Shown here one piece after another: positions 53,565 through 63,990 of a stretch of 64,000 nucleotides of DNA. The stretch spans positions 62,001-126,000 of the forward strand of contig NZ_PVNO01000029.1 of assembly GCF_002993325.1 (NCBI RefSeq). The letters run 5' to 3'. Numbering within the stretch: the stretch's first letter is position 1; each line of letters begins with the position of its first letter. The stretch is from Alteromonas gracilis (GTDB lineage: Bacteria > Pseudomonadota > Gammaproteobacteria > Enterobacterales > Alteromonadaceae). The notes beneath the pieces are model-generated. The model was not told the DNA's origin and ran no database searches. It saw only the letters and a program-made list of their open reading frames with translations. The translations under genes were made by a program, and so were the position numbers.

Positions 53565-55673
53565 ATGAGTATCATCAAAGAGTTACAAATAATCTCTAAC
53601 GACCACACCATGTCTTTAGATACGAAACTTCACAACCTGTTGGCGGTGGGGACGAAAATTCTTGGTCTAGAAACCGGGATTGTGAGCAATATCCGAGGCG
53701 AGCAATACAGCATATTAAGTGTTGTAACGCCAGGTGACAGTATACCCGTTAACAGTTTATTTGCGCTTCCTGATACTTATTGTGCAGATGTAGTAAATGC
53801 ACAGTCTCACATTGCTTATCACGACATTAATTGTGAACCTGGTGCGTCACATCCTTGCTTTGCTAAATACACGCTTAAAAGCTATTTAGCAGCACCGGTT
53901 AATGTATCAGGAGAGTTCTTCGGTACCGTAAATTTCTCTTCACTTACACCTCGGCAAGAGCCTTTTACCTCAATAGAGGTAGATTATTTGCTGCTGCTGG
54001 CAACGTGGATTGGTAATGAGCTCGAGCGTCAGCAGGTAATGGAGAATCTTCATGCACAAAAAGCAATCCTGGCAGAGCGCAATTTATTACTCAGTCAGGT
54101 GACTAATCTTGCTGGCGTGGGGACGTGGGAGCTTAACCTTGATACGCAGGCACTTAGTTGGTCTGGTGCACTCAAGCGCATGTTACACATGCACGGAGAA
54201 AAAATTCTCAAACCCGAAGATGTGACCAATTTGATAGCCGACGATGCTCAGCGCAAAGACTACATAGAGCGCTTCGCATATATGATAAAAACAGGCAAAG
54301 ACTTTGTGTACGAATTAGAGGTACGTACCGATGCCGGGGAGCCTCGTTGGCTGGAGAGCAGAGCACACCCTATTATCGAAAATGGACGTTGTATAAAAGT
54401 GATTGGCGCAACTATGGACATCACTCAGACATATCTTGATAAGGCCGTGTTACAACATAAATCTGAGCTAGCTGAAAACGCTTTGAAAACCCGAAGCGAG
54501 TTTTTAGACAAAATCAGCCACGAGATACGTACTCCCATACATGGCGTGCTAGGTATGCTAGAAGTGCTGATGGGCACATCTTTGAATAGCAAACAGTTTG
54601 AACTTGCTTCCAATGCATCAAAGAGCGCAGATTCATTGCTCAAAATTGTTAATGACATACTAGATTTTTCAAATATTGAGGCAGGTGATATTCCTTTTGA
54701 AGAAGCGGCGACTGATTTAGCCCTAACAATTGAAGAACAAGTGCCCATGTTCGCTCGTTTGGCTAAGCAAAAAGGGCTCGAATTAAACGTAAGTACAGAA
54801 AATCTTAAAGGAAAAGTGTTCAAAGCTGATAAATTACGGTTAGGGCAAATTTTGCTTAATCTTCTTAATAATGCGATGAAGTTCACTAAAGAAGGTAACG
54901 TTACTGTAGAAACGAATTGCATCCGCTATGGAAAGGGTAAGTTTCAAGTAAAAATCGTGGTGACAGATACGGGAATTGGTATAAGCGAGCAGCAGCAAAA
55001 GTTAATATTCTCTCCATTTATGCAGGTAGAAAATTCAGCGCAGCGGGGTTATGGCGGAACGGGGCTGGGCTTGTCTCTTGTGAGCAAAATTGCAGAGCAT
55101 TACCAAGGTAATGTTGATGTGAATAGTCATCTCGGCGTGGGCTCTCGGTTTACCGTTACGTTGATGTTAGATGATGCCACGACAGGCGCCGATATTGAAA
55201 AGATATACGCAAGTAGAAACGACTTTTCGCCTACCCGCCAGGAGTTAAGCAGGCTAAAAGCGCTTATCGTAGAAGATAACGAAATTAATCAGTTAGTAAT
55301 AAAAGAGCAGTTAAAAGAAATAGGGTTACCTAGCGAACTTGCTATTAATGGAAAGGAAGGCGTTGAAAAAGTAAAACGCTCATTTGCTGAAAAATCACCT
55401 TATGCTGTTATTTTCATGGACTGCCACATGCCGGTAATGGACGGTTTAGAAGCGACAAGACATATACGGGCGCTAGGAGAGCAGGCAAAGCAAATTCCGA
55501 TCATTGCGTTGACCGCTAATGTTTTAACAGGCGATAAGGAAAAATGCTTGAAATCCGGTATGAATGACTTCATATCAAAACCTGTTGGTGTAAGTCGTTT
55601 GAAAGAATGTGTGTTCAGGCATCTCAGTAGCCAGATGCAAAACAACGTATCCGCGCTAAAAGATCCTGCTTGA
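53565..55673 (+). CDS. Cytoplasmic hybrid histidine kinase (GAF-PAS-HisKA-ATPase-REC)
   Basis: This 702-residue kinase has no membrane helices. The N-terminal GAF domain (~10-165) includes DVVNAQSHIAYHDINCEPGA. A PAS/PAC domain (~185-300) contains GTWELNLDTQALSWSG and IKVIGATMDITQTYLD. HisKA shows LDKISHEIRTPIHGVLGML (phosphorylated His) and the ATPase NLLNNAMKFT, VTDTGIGI and GTGLGLSLVSKI. A C-terminal receiver carries ALIVEDNEINQLV, Asp in VIFMDCHMPVMDG and FISKPVG. The ATG at 53565 was used; a frame from TTG at 53541 is longer but has no ribosome site. The stimulus is unknown. Confidence 0.92.
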   Translation: MSIIKELQIISNDHTMSLDTKLHNLLAVGTKILGLETGIVSNIRGEQYSILSVVTPGDSIPVNSLFALPDTYCADVVNAQSHIAYHDINCEPGASHPCFAKYTLKSYLAAPVNVSGEFFGTVNFSSLTPRQEPFTSIEVDYLLLLATWIGNELERQQVMENLHAQKAILAERNLLLSQVTNLAGVGTWELNLDTQALSWSGALKRMLHMHGEKILKPEDVTNLIADDAQRKDYIERFAYMIKTGKDFVYELEVRTDAGEPRWLESRAHPIIENGRCIKVIGATMDITQTYLDKAVLQHKSELAENALKTRSEFLDKISHEIRTPIHGVLGMLEVLMGTSLNSKQFELASNASKSADSLLKIVNDILDFSNIEAGDIPFEEAATDLALTIEEQVPMFARLAKQKGLELNVSTENLKGKVFKADKLRLGQILLNLLNNAMKFTKEGNVTVETNCIRYGKGKFQVKIVVTDTGIGISEQQQKLIFSPFMQVENSAQRGYGGTGLGLSLVSKIAEHYQGNVDVNSHLGVGSRFTVTLMLDDATTGADIEKIYASRNDFSPTRQELSRLKALIVEDNEINQLVIKEQLKEIGLPSELAINGKEGVEKVKRSFAEKSPYAVIFMDCHMPVMDGLEATRHIRALGEQAKQIPIIALTANVLTGDKEKCLKSGMNDFISKPVGVSRLKECVFRHLSSQMQNNVSALKDPA

Positions 55674-55693
55674 TAACCTATGACGTGGTTATC

Positions 55694-55716
55694 AGCCCCG
55701 ACTTTTAGTCGGGGCT
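55694..55716 (+). terminator. Terminator of the hybrid kinase gene
   Basis: A perfect 10-bp stem AGCCCCGACT / AGTCGGGGCT has a 3-nt loop and a following T-run. It isolates the kinase from the ribosomal operon. Confidence 0.92.
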
Positions 55717-55781
55717 TTTTTATTGTCCGCATAGTCTAAAAATAATTCAATTTACCGCTATCACTTCCAAAAGTTTTCTGT

Positions 55782-55796
55782 TATTATTTCGCGCCC
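55782..55796 (+). promoter_or_regulatory. Candidate spc operon promoter with GC-rich discriminator
   Basis: TATTAT (55782-55787) is followed by TTCGCGCCC, a GC-rich discriminator like those of stringently controlled ribosomal promoters. The -35 is poor. A start here gives a ~100-nt leader before rplN. Confidence 0.5.
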
Positions 55797-55894
55797 TTTT
55801 TATGGGGGTATGTACATAAAAGCAACGATATCCAGTTGTTTTTTAGCAGCACTAACGACTCGGGAGAGTCTTAATTTAAGAGCGGAGCACTAAC

Positions 55895-56263
55895 ATGATC
55901 CAAATGCAAACTAACCTGGACGTTGCAGACAACAGCGGCGCTCGCAGGGTTCAGTGTATTAAGGTTCTTGGTGGCTCGCATCGCCGTTATGCAGGTATCG
56001 GTGACATCATCAAAGTTACTGTTAAGGAAGCAATTCCTCGCGGTAAAGTTAAAAAAGGTGACGTACTGAACGCAGTGGTGGTGCGTACTAGAAAAGGCGT
56101 TCGTCGTGCAGATGGTTCTACCATCCGTTTTGACGGTAACGCGGCTGTTATGCTTAATGCAAACAAGCAACCAATTGGTACGCGTATCTTTGGCCCGGTT
56201 ACCCGTGAGTTGAGAAGTGAAAACTTCATGAAAATCATCTCATTGGCCCCAGAGGTACTATAA
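55895..56263 (+). CDS. rplN: 50S ribosomal protein L14
   Basis: First gene of the spc operon; 122 residues. The family start [20 protein letters not shown] and [15 protein letters not shown] are conserved. L14 bridges to the 30S subunit and contacts L19. An unusual feature is the neighbour: rpsQ does not precede it, and a sensor kinase with a terminator does. Confidence 0.98.
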   Translation: MIQMQTNLDVADNSGARRVQCIKVLGGSHRRYAGIGDIIKVTVKEAIPRGKVKKGDVLNAVVVRTRKGVRRADGSTIRFDGNAAVMLNANKQPIGTRIFGPVTRELRSENFMKIISLAPEVL

Positions 56264-56275
56264 GGAGTCACGATA

Positions 56276-56590
56276 ATGGCTAATAAAATTCGTCGTGATG
56301 ATGAAGTAGTCGTATTAGCGGGTAAAGACAAAGGCAAACAAGGCAAAGTCCTTAAAGTGCTTATTGCTGATAACCGTGTAATTGTAGAAGGCGTTAATCT
56401 CGTCAAGAAGCACACTAAGCCAAACCCACAATTGGGCGTAGCTGGTGGCATTGTTGAGAAAGAAGCTTCTATTCACGTTTCTAATGTTGCGATTGTTAAC
56501 CCGGCAACGGGCAAAGCAGATCGCGTTGGTTTCCGTTTCGAAGATGAGAAGAAAGTACGTTTCTTCAAGTCTAACGGCGAACTTGTTTAA
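56276..56590 (+). CDS. rplX: 50S ribosomal protein L24
   Basis: A 104-residue assembly-initiating 23S rRNA-binding protein with the KOW motif region [18 protein letters not shown] and [14 protein letters not shown]. It starts 12 bases after rplN. Confidence 0.98.
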   Translation: MANKIRRDDEVVVLAGKDKGKQGKVLKVLIADNRVIVEGVNLVKKHTKPNPQLGVAGGIVEKEASIHVSNVAIVNPATGKADRVGFRFEDEKKVRFFKSNGELV

Positions 56591-56607
56591 TTATATTGGA
56601 GAGTACG

Positions 56608-57147
56608 ATGGCGAAACTGCATGATTTCTATAAAGAAACAGTAGTAGCTGAACTTGCTAAGCAGTTCGGATACAAAAGCGTCATGCAAGTCCCTCGGATT
56701 GAAAAAATCACTCTAAACATGGGTTTAGGTGAAGCAGTTGCTGACAAAAAGGTACTTGAGAATGCTCAAGCTGACATGACGGCTATCGCCGGTCAGAAGC
56801 CTGTAGTCACAGTTGCAAGAAAATCAGTAGCGGGTTTTAAAATCCGTGAAGGTTATCCGATTGGCTGTAAAGTAACCCTACGCGGCGAGCGTATGTGGGA
56901 ATTCCTTGAGCGTTTGATTTCAATCGCTATTCCACGTGTTCGCGATTTCCGTGGTTTGAATCCTAAATCATTCGACGGACGTGGTAACTACAGCATGGGC
57001 GTGCGTGAGCAAATCATTTTCCCTGAAATCGATTTCGATAAAGTGGATAAGGTTCGCGGTATGGATATCACTATCACTACCAGTGCGAATACAAATGAAG
57101 AAGCACGTGCTCTGCTGGACGCGTTTAACTTCCCATTCAAAAAGTAG
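56608..57147 (+). CDS. rplE: 50S ribosomal protein L5
   Basis: A 179-residue 5S rRNA-binding protein, the same length as E. coli L5. The ATG at 56608 ([13 protein letters not shown]) follows GGAGAG; the TTG at 56596 only extends it by four residues. Conserved parts are [15 protein letters not shown] and [20 protein letters not shown]. In E. coli this region is the S8 repression target. Confidence 0.98.
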   Translation: MAKLHDFYKETVVAELAKQFGYKSVMQVPRIEKITLNMGLGEAVADKKVLENAQADMTAIAGQKPVVTVARKSVAGFKIREGYPIGCKVTLRGERMWEFLERLISIAIPRVRDFRGLNPKSFDGRGNYSMGVREQIIFPEIDFDKVDKVRGMDITITTSANTNEEARALLDAFNFPFKK

Positions 57148-57159
57148 GGGTGTAGGGTT

Positions 57160-57465
57160 ATGGCAAAAGAATCAATGAAGGCACGCGAAGCTAAGCGCAC
57201 TAAGCTAGTAGCTAAGTACGCTGAGAAGCGCGCCGCACTTAAAGCGATTATCAGCGATGTTAACGTTTCTGAAGAAGAGCGTTGGGACGCTGTTCTGAAG
57301 CTACAACAACTGCCACGTGACTCTAGTGCGTCACGTCAACGTAACCGTTGCCGTGTAACTGGACGTCCACATGGTTACCTACGCAAATTCGGTCTTAGCC
57401 GTATTAAGCTTCGCGAAGCAGCGATGCGCGGTGAAGTCCCTGGCCTTAAAAAAGCCAGCTGGTAA
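57160..57465 (+). CDS. rpsN: 30S ribosomal protein S14
   Basis: A 101-residue S14 of the zinc-independent long type; there are no CxxC pairs. The conserved end is [20 protein letters not shown]. It lies 12 bases after rplE. Confidence 0.98.
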   Translation: MAKESMKAREAKRTKLVAKYAEKRAALKAIISDVNVSEEERWDAVLKLQQLPRDSSASRQRNRCRVTGRPHGYLRKFGLSRIKLREAAMRGEVPGLKKASW

Positions 57466-57478
57466 GGAGTAGCTGATA

Positions 57479-57871
57479 ATGAGCATGCAAGATCCTATCG
57501 CGGATATGTTTACCCGCATCCGTAACGGCCAGATGGCACAGAAAGTTTCTGTGACTATGCCTTCTTCAAAACTTCGCGTTGCAATTTGTGAAGTATTGAA
57601 AGCTGAAGGTTATATCACTGACTTCACTGCTTCTGGTGACGTTAAGCCTGTTTTAGAAGTTACGCTTAAGTACTTCGAAGGCAAGCAAGTAATTGACACA
57701 ATTGAACGTGTAAGCCGTCCTGGTCTGCGCATCTATAAGAAAAAAGATGAGCTTCCAAAGGTTATGGGTGGTTTAGGCGTAGCTATCGTGTCGACTTCTA
57801 AAGGTGTGATGACTGACCGTGCAGCGCGTAACGCTGGCATGGGCGGTGAGATCATCGGTTATGTAGCATAA
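57479..57871 (+). CDS. rpsH: 30S ribosomal protein S8
   Basis: A 130-residue 16S rRNA-binding protein and, in E. coli, the autogenous repressor of the spc operon. It begins [18 protein letters not shown] and ends with the conserved [15 protein letters not shown] and EIIGYVA. Confidence 0.98.
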   Translation: MSMQDPIADMFTRIRNGQMAQKVSVTMPSSKLRVAICEVLKAEGYITDFTASGDVKPVLEVTLKYFEGKQVIDTIERVSRPGLRIYKKKDELPKVMGGLGVAIVSTSKGVMTDRAARNAGMGGEIIGYVA

Positions 57872-57884
57872 CGGAGGAGTTGAA

Positions 57885-58418
57885 ATGTCACGTATAGCAA
57901 AAGCCCCAGTAGACGTTGTATCAGGTGTAGAAGTTTCTATCTCTGGTCAAGAAGTCACTGTTAAAGGTAGTAAAGGCACTTTGACCCGCGTTTTTAACGA
58001 CGCTGTAGAAGTTGCACAGGAAGAGAACCAACTTAAAGCACTTCCACGTGAAGGTTTTGCTGATAGCTGGGCACAAGCAGGTACTGCTCGCTCTATCTTA
58101 AATGCAATGGTTCAAGGTGTTTCACAAGGTTTTGAGAAAAAACTTACTCTATTAGGTGTTGGTTACCGTGCAGCAGCACAGGGTAACACGCTTAACCTAA
58201 CGTTAGGTTTCTCTCATCCTGTAGCATACCAAATGCCTGAAGGCATTACGGTTGAAACTCCTAGCCAAACTGAAATCGTCGTCAAAGGCGCCGATAAGCA
58301 GGTGGTTGGTCAGGTTGCGGCGAACATTCGCGGATACCGTCCACCAGAGCCTTACAAAGGTAAAGGTGTTCGTTACGCTGACGAAAACGTACGTCGTAAA
58401 GAAGCTAAGAAAAAGTAG
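57885..58418 (+). CDS. rplF: 50S ribosomal protein L6
   Basis: A 177-residue protein with the two-fold L6 repeat. The C-terminal signature is [20 protein letters not shown] (20 residues), just before the end KEAKKK. It binds 23S rRNA near the GTPase centre. Confidence 0.98.
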   Translation: MSRIAKAPVDVVSGVEVSISGQEVTVKGSKGTLTRVFNDAVEVAQEENQLKALPREGFADSWAQAGTARSILNAMVQGVSQGFEKKLTLLGVGYRAAAQGNTLNLTLGFSHPVAYQMPEGITVETPSQTEIVVKGADKQVVGQVAANIRGYRPPEPYKGKGVRYADENVRRKEAKKK

Positions 58419-58430
58419 GTGGGTGATACG

Positions 58431-58784
58431 ATGGATAAGAAAACAGCTCGCATTCGTCGCGCTACTCGCGCACGTGCAAAAATTCGTGAACTGGCCGCGC
58501 ATCGCTTGGTAGTAAACCGTACACCTCGCCACATTTACGCTCAGTTAATCGCTCCTTGCGGTTCTGAAGTGTTGGCTGCAGCTTCAACTGTTGAGAAAGA
58601 TCTTGCAAAAGGTCTTAAGTCTACAGGTAACGCTGAAGCAGCGACGGTAGTCGGTAAAGCAATCGCAGAACGCGCACTTGAGAAAGGCATTAAAGCAGTG
58701 GCTTTCGATCGCAGTGGTTTCCAATACCACGGCCGCGTTAAAGCATTAGCTGATGCAGCTCGCGAAGCTGGTCTTCAGTTCTAG
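58431..58784 (+). CDS. rplR: 50S ribosomal protein L18
   Basis: A 117-residue 5S rRNA-binding protein, the same length as in E. coli. The ATG at 58431 ([18 protein letters not shown]) was used rather than an in-frame start four codons upstream. The end [20 protein letters not shown] is conserved. Confidence 0.98.
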   Translation: MDKKTARIRRATRARAKIRELAAHRLVVNRTPRHIYAQLIAPCGSEVLAAASTVEKDLAKGLKSTGNAEAATVVGKAIAERALEKGIKAVAFDRSGFQYHGRVKALADAAREAGLQF

Positions 58785-58793
58785 GAGTTTATA

Positions 58794-59294
58794 ATGGCTA
58801 AACAAGATGTTCAAAATGGTGAATTTCTAGAGAAATTGATCGCTGTAAACCGCGTATCTAAAGTGGTTAAAGGTGGTCGTATCTTTAGTTTCACTGCATT
58901 GACAGTAGTGGGTGACGGTAACGGTCGCGTTGGTTTTGGTTACGGTAAGGCACGTGAAGTACCTGCTGCAATCCAAAAAGCAATGGAAAAGGCACGTCGC
59001 AACATGGTTGACGTAGACCTAAACGGTCACACGTTACAGCACCCGATTAAAGGTCGTCACTCTGGCTCTAAAGTTTACATGCAGCCAGCATCTGAAGGTA
59101 CCGGTATTATTGCCGGTGGTGCGATGCGTGCAGTACTTGAAGTAGCTGGTGTACAAAACGTACTTTCAAAATGTTACGGCTCTACGAATCCAATCAACGT
59201 TGTACGTGCAACAATCAACGCGCTGACAGAAATGAACAGCCCGGCGAAAGTTGCTGCGAAGCGTGGATTGTCTGTAGAAGAAATTTTGGGGTAA
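58794..59294 (+). CDS. rpsE: 30S ribosomal protein S5
   Basis: A 166-residue protein important for decoding fidelity. The signature [20 protein letters not shown] and [20 protein letters not shown] are visible, and the C-terminal domain includes [13 protein letters not shown]. It sits 9 bases after rplR. Confidence 0.98.
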   Translation: MAKQDVQNGEFLEKLIAVNRVSKVVKGGRIFSFTALTVVGDGNGRVGFGYGKAREVPAAIQKAMEKARRNMVDVDLNGHTLQHPIKGRHSGSKVYMQPASEGTGIIAGGAMRAVLEVAGVQNVLSKCYGSTNPINVVRATINALTEMNSPAKVAAKRGLSVEEILG

Positions 59295-59300
59295 TCAGAC

Positions 59301-59480
59301 ATGGCAACGATTAAAGTAAAGCAAACTAAAAGTGCAATTGGCCGCTTGCCAAAGCACAAAGCTACGCTTAAAGGTTTAGGCCTTCGTAAAATCAACCATG
59401 TTCGTGAACTGGAAGATACCCCAGCCGTTCGTGGCATGATCAACCGTGTATATTACATGGTTGAGATAGTGGAGGAGTAA
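59301..59480 (+). CDS. rpmD: 50S ribosomal protein L30
   Basis: A 59-residue protein read directly from the sequence: [20 protein letters not shown] at the start and [12 protein letters not shown] at the end. Position and length match E. coli L30. Confidence 0.97.
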   Translation: MATIKVKQTKSAIGRLPKHKATLKGLGLRKINHVRELEDTPAVRGMINRVYYMVEIVEE

Positions 59481-59483
59481 GAC

Positions 59484-59918
59484 ATGCGTTTAAATACAAT
59501 TTCTCCAGCCGAAGGTTCAAAGCCTACTGGTAAGCGTTCTGGTCGTGGTATCGGCTCAGGTCTTGGTAAAACGAGTGGCCACGGTCACAAAGGTCAAAAA
59601 AGCCGTTCAGGTGGCCGCGTTAAGCCAGGATTTGAAGGTGGTCAGATGCCATTACAGCGTCGCCTTCCTAAGTTCGGTTTCACTTCACGCAAGAGCTTTG
59701 TTACTGATCAAGTAACTCTTGCTGAAATCGCGAAGGTTGATGGTGATACTGCGTCTCTTGAGACTTTAAAAGCAGCTGGACTTGTTAAGAAAGAAATCCA
59801 GTTCGTTAAAGTTGTAAAGAGCGGTGAAGTTTCACGCGCTGTTACAGTAAGCGGGTTAAAGGTTACTAAAGGCGCTAAAGAAGCGATTGAAGCTGCTGGC
59901 GGTAAAGTAGAGGAATAA
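59484..59918 (+). CDS. rplO: 50S ribosomal protein L15
   Basis: A 144-residue late-assembly protein with the Gly-rich N-terminus [20 protein letters not shown] and [18 protein letters not shown]. It begins 3 bases after rpmD. Confidence 0.98.
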   Translation: MRLNTISPAEGSKPTGKRSGRGIGSGLGKTSGHGHKGQKSRSGGRVKPGFEGGQMPLQRRLPKFGFTSRKSFVTDQVTLAEIAKVDGDTASLETLKAAGLVKKEIQFVKVVKSGEVSRAVTVSGLKVTKGAKEAIEAAGGKVEE

Positions 59919-59923
59919 GCTAG

Positions 59924-61243
59924 ATGGCTAAACCAGGATTGGATTCAGGCGCTAAAAGCGGCTTGAGTGAGCTTAAGGCAAGATTGTTGTTCGTACTTGG
60001 TGCGATTGTTGTATTCAGACTAGGTTCTTACGTTCCTATCCCTGGCATCGATCCAGCGGTACTTGCTGACTTGTTCGAGCAACAAAAAGGCACCATTGTA
60101 GAAATGTTCAACATGTTCTCCGGTGGTGCGCTTGAGCGTGCATCCGTTCTGGCTTTGGGCATTATGCCATACATTACTGCATCCATTATTATGCAGTTGC
60201 TCTCGGTGGTTCACCCGCCGATGGTGGAGCTTAAAAAAGAAGGCGAAGCAGGCCGTCGTAAAATTAGTCAGTACACGCGTTATTTAACGCTTGTATTGGC
60301 TATCTTCCAATCTATTGGAATTTCGACTGGTTTGCCTAACCTGATTAATGGATTGGTGATAAACCCTGGCTTCGGATTCTACTTTACGGCAGTAGTGAGC
60401 CTGGTCACAGGAACTATGTTCCTTATGTGGTTAGGTGAGCAAATTACCGAACGAGGTATTGGTAACGGTATCTCTATATTGATTTTTGCTGGTATTGTTG
60501 CCGGTCTGCCAACAGCGATAGGTCAGACAGCGGAACAAGCAAGGCAGGGCGACATTAATTTGTTGTTCCTACTGTTGATTGGCGTAATTGTCATTGCTCT
60601 TACATACCTAGTTGTATTTGTAGAGCGCGGACAGCGCAGAATTGTGGTAAACTACGCAAAACGTCAGCAAGGCCGTCAGGTTTTTGCTGCGCAAAGCACC
60701 CATTTACCGCTAAAAGTCAACATTGCTGGTGTAATTCCACCAATCTTTGCTTCTAGCATTATTCTGTTCCCGGGTACTATCGCAGGATGGTTCGGACAGA
60801 ATGAATCAACAGCGTGGTTGCAAGATGTAGCGCTTATGCTATCTCCTGGTCAACCGCTGTACGTGATGTTATACGCAGCTGCGATTATCTTCTTCTGCTT
60901 CTTCTACACGGCGTTGGTATTCAACCCGCGTGATACAGCAGACAACTTGAAGAAGTCTGGCGCGTTCATCCCAGGTATCCGCCCGGGTGAGCAAACGTCA
61001 CGATACATTGACAAGGTAATGACTCGCCTTACACTGGCTGGCGCACTGTACATAACCTTTATTTGTTTAGTGCCTGAATTCATGTTGATTGCGTGGAATG
61101 TTCCGTTCTACTTCGGTGGTACGTCGCTTCTAATTATCGTAGTTGTTATCATGGACTTTATGGCACAAGTTCAGACGCATTTGATGTCTAGTCAATATGA
61201 GTCTGTGCTGAAGAAAGCTAACCTTAAAGGCTACGGCCGATAA
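59924..61243 (+). CDS. secY: Sec translocon channel subunit SecY
   Basis: A 439-residue integral membrane protein with ten hydrophobic helices that forms the protein-conducting channel with SecE and SecG. Conserved are [32 protein letters not shown], the cytoplasmic loop [14 protein letters not shown] and [16 protein letters not shown]. It lies 5 bases after rplO, as in the E. coli spc operon. Confidence 0.98.
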   Translation: MAKPGLDSGAKSGLSELKARLLFVLGAIVVFRLGSYVPIPGIDPAVLADLFEQQKGTIVEMFNMFSGGALERASVLALGIMPYITASIIMQLLSVVHPPMVELKKEGEAGRRKISQYTRYLTLVLAIFQSIGISTGLPNLINGLVINPGFGFYFTAVVSLVTGTMFLMWLGEQITERGIGNGISILIFAGIVAGLPTAIGQTAEQARQGDINLLFLLLIGVIVIALTYLVVFVERGQRRIVVNYAKRQQGRQVFAAQSTHLPLKVNIAGVIPPIFASSIILFPGTIAGWFGQNESTAWLQDVALMLSPGQPLYVMLYAAAIIFFCFFYTALVFNPRDTADNLKKSGAFIPGIRPGEQTSRYIDKVMTRLTLAGALYITFICLVPEFMLIAWNVPFYFGGTSLLIIVVVIMDFMAQVQTHLMSSQYESVLKKANLKGYGR

Positions 61244-61281
61244 GTTAGCCCCTTAATATTGATAGAAAGGGGAAAGATGTA

Positions 61282-61398
61282 ATGAAAGTTCGTGCATCAG
61301 TAAAAAAGATTTGCCGTAACTGTAAAGTTATCAAGCGCAACGGTGTTGTGCGCGTAATTTGCAGTTCTGACCCAAAGCATAAGCAGCGTCAGGGCTAA
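61282..61398 (+). CDS. rpmJ: 50S ribosomal protein L36 (zinc type)
   Basis: A 38-residue protein with the Cys-Cys-Cys-His zinc pattern: [16 protein letters not shown]. It was read from sequence because it is very short. It is the last gene of the spc operon. Confidence 0.97.
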
Positions 61399-61432
61399 TC
61401 AAAGCGGTACAGAATATTTGCAAGGCTAAGAA

Positions 61433-61466
61433 AGCAGAACCTGAATTGTACTTATCAGGTTCTGCT
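61433..61466 (+). terminator. Hairpin between the spc and alpha operons
   Basis: A perfect 12-bp stem AGCAGAACCTGA / TCAGGTTCTGCT with a 10-nt loop is followed by AGTTTTGTTT. It is likely a (partial) terminator, since ribosomal operons often read through. Confidence 0.7.
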
Positions 61467-61506
61467 AGTTTTGTTTAAAGTATTTTGAACCTTAATTTGC
61501 AATTTA

Positions 61507-61580
61507 GTCGACGGATAAGTATCCTATCGGGCTTTTTAGGTCGTCGACAAATAAACAAGAGGAGTGCTGTTAATGGCCCG
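61507..61580 (+). promoter_or_regulatory. S4-binding translational leader of the alpha operon (alpha_RBS type)
   Basis: The leader contains AAGTATCCTATCGGGCTTTT and GAGGAGTGCTGTTAATGGCC. These match the E. coli alpha leader (GAGTATCCTGAAAACGGGCT... and AGGAGTGCATAGTGGCC) that folds into the S4-recognised pseudoknot. Outer arms GTCGACG (61507-61513) and CGTCGAC (61542-61548) form the first stem. S4 binding here would repress rpsM-rpsK-rpsD and the downstream genes. Confidence 0.85.
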
Positions 61581-61929
61581 TATCGCTGGCATTAACATTC
61601 CTGAGCACAAGCATGCTGTAATCGCTATCCAAGCGATCTATGGCGTTGGTCCCACACGTGCGAAAAGCATTTGTGCGGGTGCTGGTGTTGCAGAAAATAC
61701 AAAAATCAAAGAGCTAGACGAAGCTACTATTGATAAGCTTCGTGACGAAGTGGCTAAATTTACCGTTGAAGGTGATTTACGCCGTGAAGTCTCTATGAGC
61801 ATCAAACGTTTGATGGACCTGGGTTGCTTCCGTGGTATTCGCCACCGTCGTAGCTTGCCTCTACGTGGTCAGCGCACTAAAACTAATGCGCGTACCCGTA
61901 AAGGTCCTCGTAAGCCAATTAAGAAGTAA
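61573..61929 (+). CDS. rpsM: 30S ribosomal protein S13
   Basis: A 118-residue head protein contacting the P-site tRNA. It begins [20 protein letters not shown]; the start at 61573 matches E. coli, while in-frame codons upstream belong to the leader. The basic tail ends [11 protein letters not shown]. Confidence 0.98.
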   Translation: MARIAGINIPEHKHAVIAIQAIYGVGPTRAKSICAGAGVAENTKIKELDEATIDKLRDEVAKFTVEGDLRREVSMSIKRLMDLGCFRGIRHRRSLPLRGQRTKTNARTRKGPRKPIKK

Positions 61930-61943
61930 ACGGGGAGTAAGTT

Positions 61944-62336
61944 ATGGCTAAAGCACCAGCTCGTAGCACGCGTAAGCGCGCTAAACGTCAGGTTGCAGAC
62001 GGTATGGCTCATATCCATGCGTCTTTCAACAACACAATTGTGACTATTACAGACCGTTCAGGCAATGCACTAGCATGGGCGACATCTGGTGGTTCAGGTT
62101 TCCGTGGTTCACGTAAATCTACCCCATTTGCTGCACAGGTAGCTGCTGAGCGTGCAGGTGTTGCTGCACAAGAATACGGTCTTAAGAACCTTGAAGTTTT
62201 TGTTAAAGGTCCAGGTCCAGGCCGTGAGTCTGCGATCCGTGCTCTTAACGCTACAGGTTATAAGATCACAAACATTACCGATGTGACCCCTATTCCTCAC
62301 AACGGTTGTCGTCCACCGAAAAAACGTCGCGTTTAA
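61944..62336 (+). CDS. rpsK: 30S ribosomal protein S11
   Basis: A 130-residue platform protein with the conserved [35 protein letters not shown] and [13 protein letters not shown] end. Confidence 0.98.
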   Translation: MAKAPARSTRKRAKRQVADGMAHIHASFNNTIVTITDRSGNALAWATSGGSGFRGSRKSTPFAAQVAAERAGVAAQEYGLKNLEVFVKGPGPGRESAIRALNATGYKITNITDVTPIPHNGCRPPKKRRV

Positions 62337-62360
62337 TCGACGGACAGTTGGAGAAAGATC

Positions 62361-62981
62361 ATGGCAAGATATTTGGGTCCAAAACTCAAACTTAGCCGTC
62401 GCGAAGGAACTGACCTGTTCCTAAAAAGCGGCGTTCGCGCAATCGATTCTAAATGTAAGATCGATACAGCGCCTGGTCAGCACGGTGCCCGTCGTGGCCG
62501 TCTGTCTGACTACGGTGTTCAGCTGCGTGAAAAACAAAAAGTTCGTCGTATGTACGGCGTTCTGGAAAAGCAATTCCGCAACTACTATAAAGAAGCTGCA
62601 CGTCTAAAAGGCAACACAGGTGAAAACTTGTTACAGCTTTTAGAACAGCGTCTTGACAACGTAGTTTACCGTATGGGTTTCGCTAGCACACGCGCTGAAG
62701 CACGTCAGCTAGTTAGCCACAAGGCGATCATGGTAAATGGTCAAGTTGTGAACATCCCATCGTTTAACGTTTCTGCCGAAGACGTGGTTTCTGTTCGTGA
62801 AAAAGCTAAGAAGCAAGCGCGTATCGTAGCTGCTTTGGAACTGGCTGACCAACGTGAGAAGCCAACCTGGATTGAAGTAGACAGCAGCAAAATGGAAGGC
62901 ACTTTCAAGCGCGTTCCAGAAAGAACTGATTTGTCTGCGGAAATTAACGAACAGTTGATCGTCGAACTTTACTCTAAGTAA
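62361..62981 (+). CDS. rpsD: 30S ribosomal protein S4
   Basis: A 206-residue primary 16S rRNA-binding protein and repressor of the alpha operon in E. coli. It begins [20 protein letters not shown] and has the S4 RNA-binding domain around [20 protein letters not shown]. The leader target is visible upstream of rpsM. Confidence 0.98.
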   Translation: MARYLGPKLKLSRREGTDLFLKSGVRAIDSKCKIDTAPGQHGARRGRLSDYGVQLREKQKVRRMYGVLEKQFRNYYKEAARLKGNTGENLLQLLEQRLDNVVYRMGFASTRAEARQLVSHKAIMVNGQVVNIPSFNVSAEDVVSVREKAKKQARIVAALELADQREKPTWIEVDSSKMEGTFKRVPERTDLSAEINEQLIVELYSK

Positions 62982-63003
62982 AGCTAACTAAAGAGGAAGC
63001 ATT

Positions 63004-63990
63004 GTGGGTTCTGTGACTGAATTCCTAAAACCGAGATTAGTTGAGATCGAAAACGTTTCTCCTACTCGTGCCAAAGTAACTTTGGAACCACTAGAGCGCG
63101 GCTTTGGCCACACTCTAGGTAACGCCCTACGTCGTATTTTACTGTCATCTATGCCAGGATGTGCAGTTACAGAGGTAGAAATTGATGGCGTTCTTCACGA
63201 GTACAGCACCAAAGAAGGTGTACAGGAAGACGTAATCGAAATCTTGCTAAATCTTAAAGGTTTAGCGGTTCGCCTTGAAGGTAAAACTGAGGCTACCCTA
63301 ACTCTAGTGAAATCTGGCGCTGGCCCTGTTGTTGCTGGTGATATTCAGCATGATGGCGACGTAGAAATTACAAATCCTGAGCACTTAATTTGTACTTTAA
63401 CTGGCGAAGCTGAAATCAGCATGCGTATTAAAGTAGAAATGGGCCGTGGTTATGTACCAGCTTCTACCCGTCGCTCCTCTGAAGAAGATGATCGTCCAAT
63501 TGGTCGTTTGTTAGTTGATGCTTCATACAGCCCAGTTGAACGTATTGCTTACACTGTTGAGTCTGCTCGTGTTGAACAACGCACAGACCTTGACAAGCTA
63601 ATCATCGACATGGAAACGAACGGTACTTTGGATCCTGAAGAAGCGATCCGCCGTTCTGCAACCATCCTAGCTGAACAGCTTGATGCATTCGTAGATCTAC
63701 GTGATGTATCTGAGCCAGTAGCGAAGGAAGAGAAGCCAGAATTCGATCCGATTCTGCTTCGTCCAGTAGATGACCTAGAGTTAACAGTACGTTCTGCAAA
63801 CTGTTTGAAAGCAGAAGCTATCCAGTACATTGGTGACCTGGTACAGCGCACTGAGGTTGAGCTACTTAAAACGCCTAACCTTGGTAAGAAATCGCTAACT
63901 GAAATCAAAGATGTTCTAGCATCTCGTGGTCTTTCTCTAGGTATGCGCCTAGAAAACTGGCCGCCAGAGAGCATCGCTGAAAAAGATTAA
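63004..63990 (+). CDS. rpoA: RNA polymerase alpha subunit
   Basis: A 328-residue subunit that nucleates polymerase assembly and whose C-terminal domain contacts UP elements and activators. The start is GTG at 63004 ([18 protein letters not shown]). RNA polymerase motifs [20 protein letters not shown] and YSPVERIAY are intact, as is the C-terminal [18 protein letters not shown]. rplQ would follow beyond the right edge. Confidence 0.98.
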   Translation: MGSVTEFLKPRLVEIENVSPTRAKVTLEPLERGFGHTLGNALRRILLSSMPGCAVTEVEIDGVLHEYSTKEGVQEDVIEILLNLKGLAVRLEGKTEATLTLVKSGAGPVVAGDIQHDGDVEITNPEHLICTLTGEAEISMRIKVEMGRGYVPASTRRSSEEDDRPIGRLLVDASYSPVERIAYTVESARVEQRTDLDKLIIDMETNGTLDPEEAIRRSATILAEQLDAFVDLRDVSEPVAKEEKPEFDPILLRPVDDLELTVRSANCLKAEAIQYIGDLVQRTEVELLKTPNLGKKSLTEIKDVLASRGLSLGMRLENWPPESIAEKD

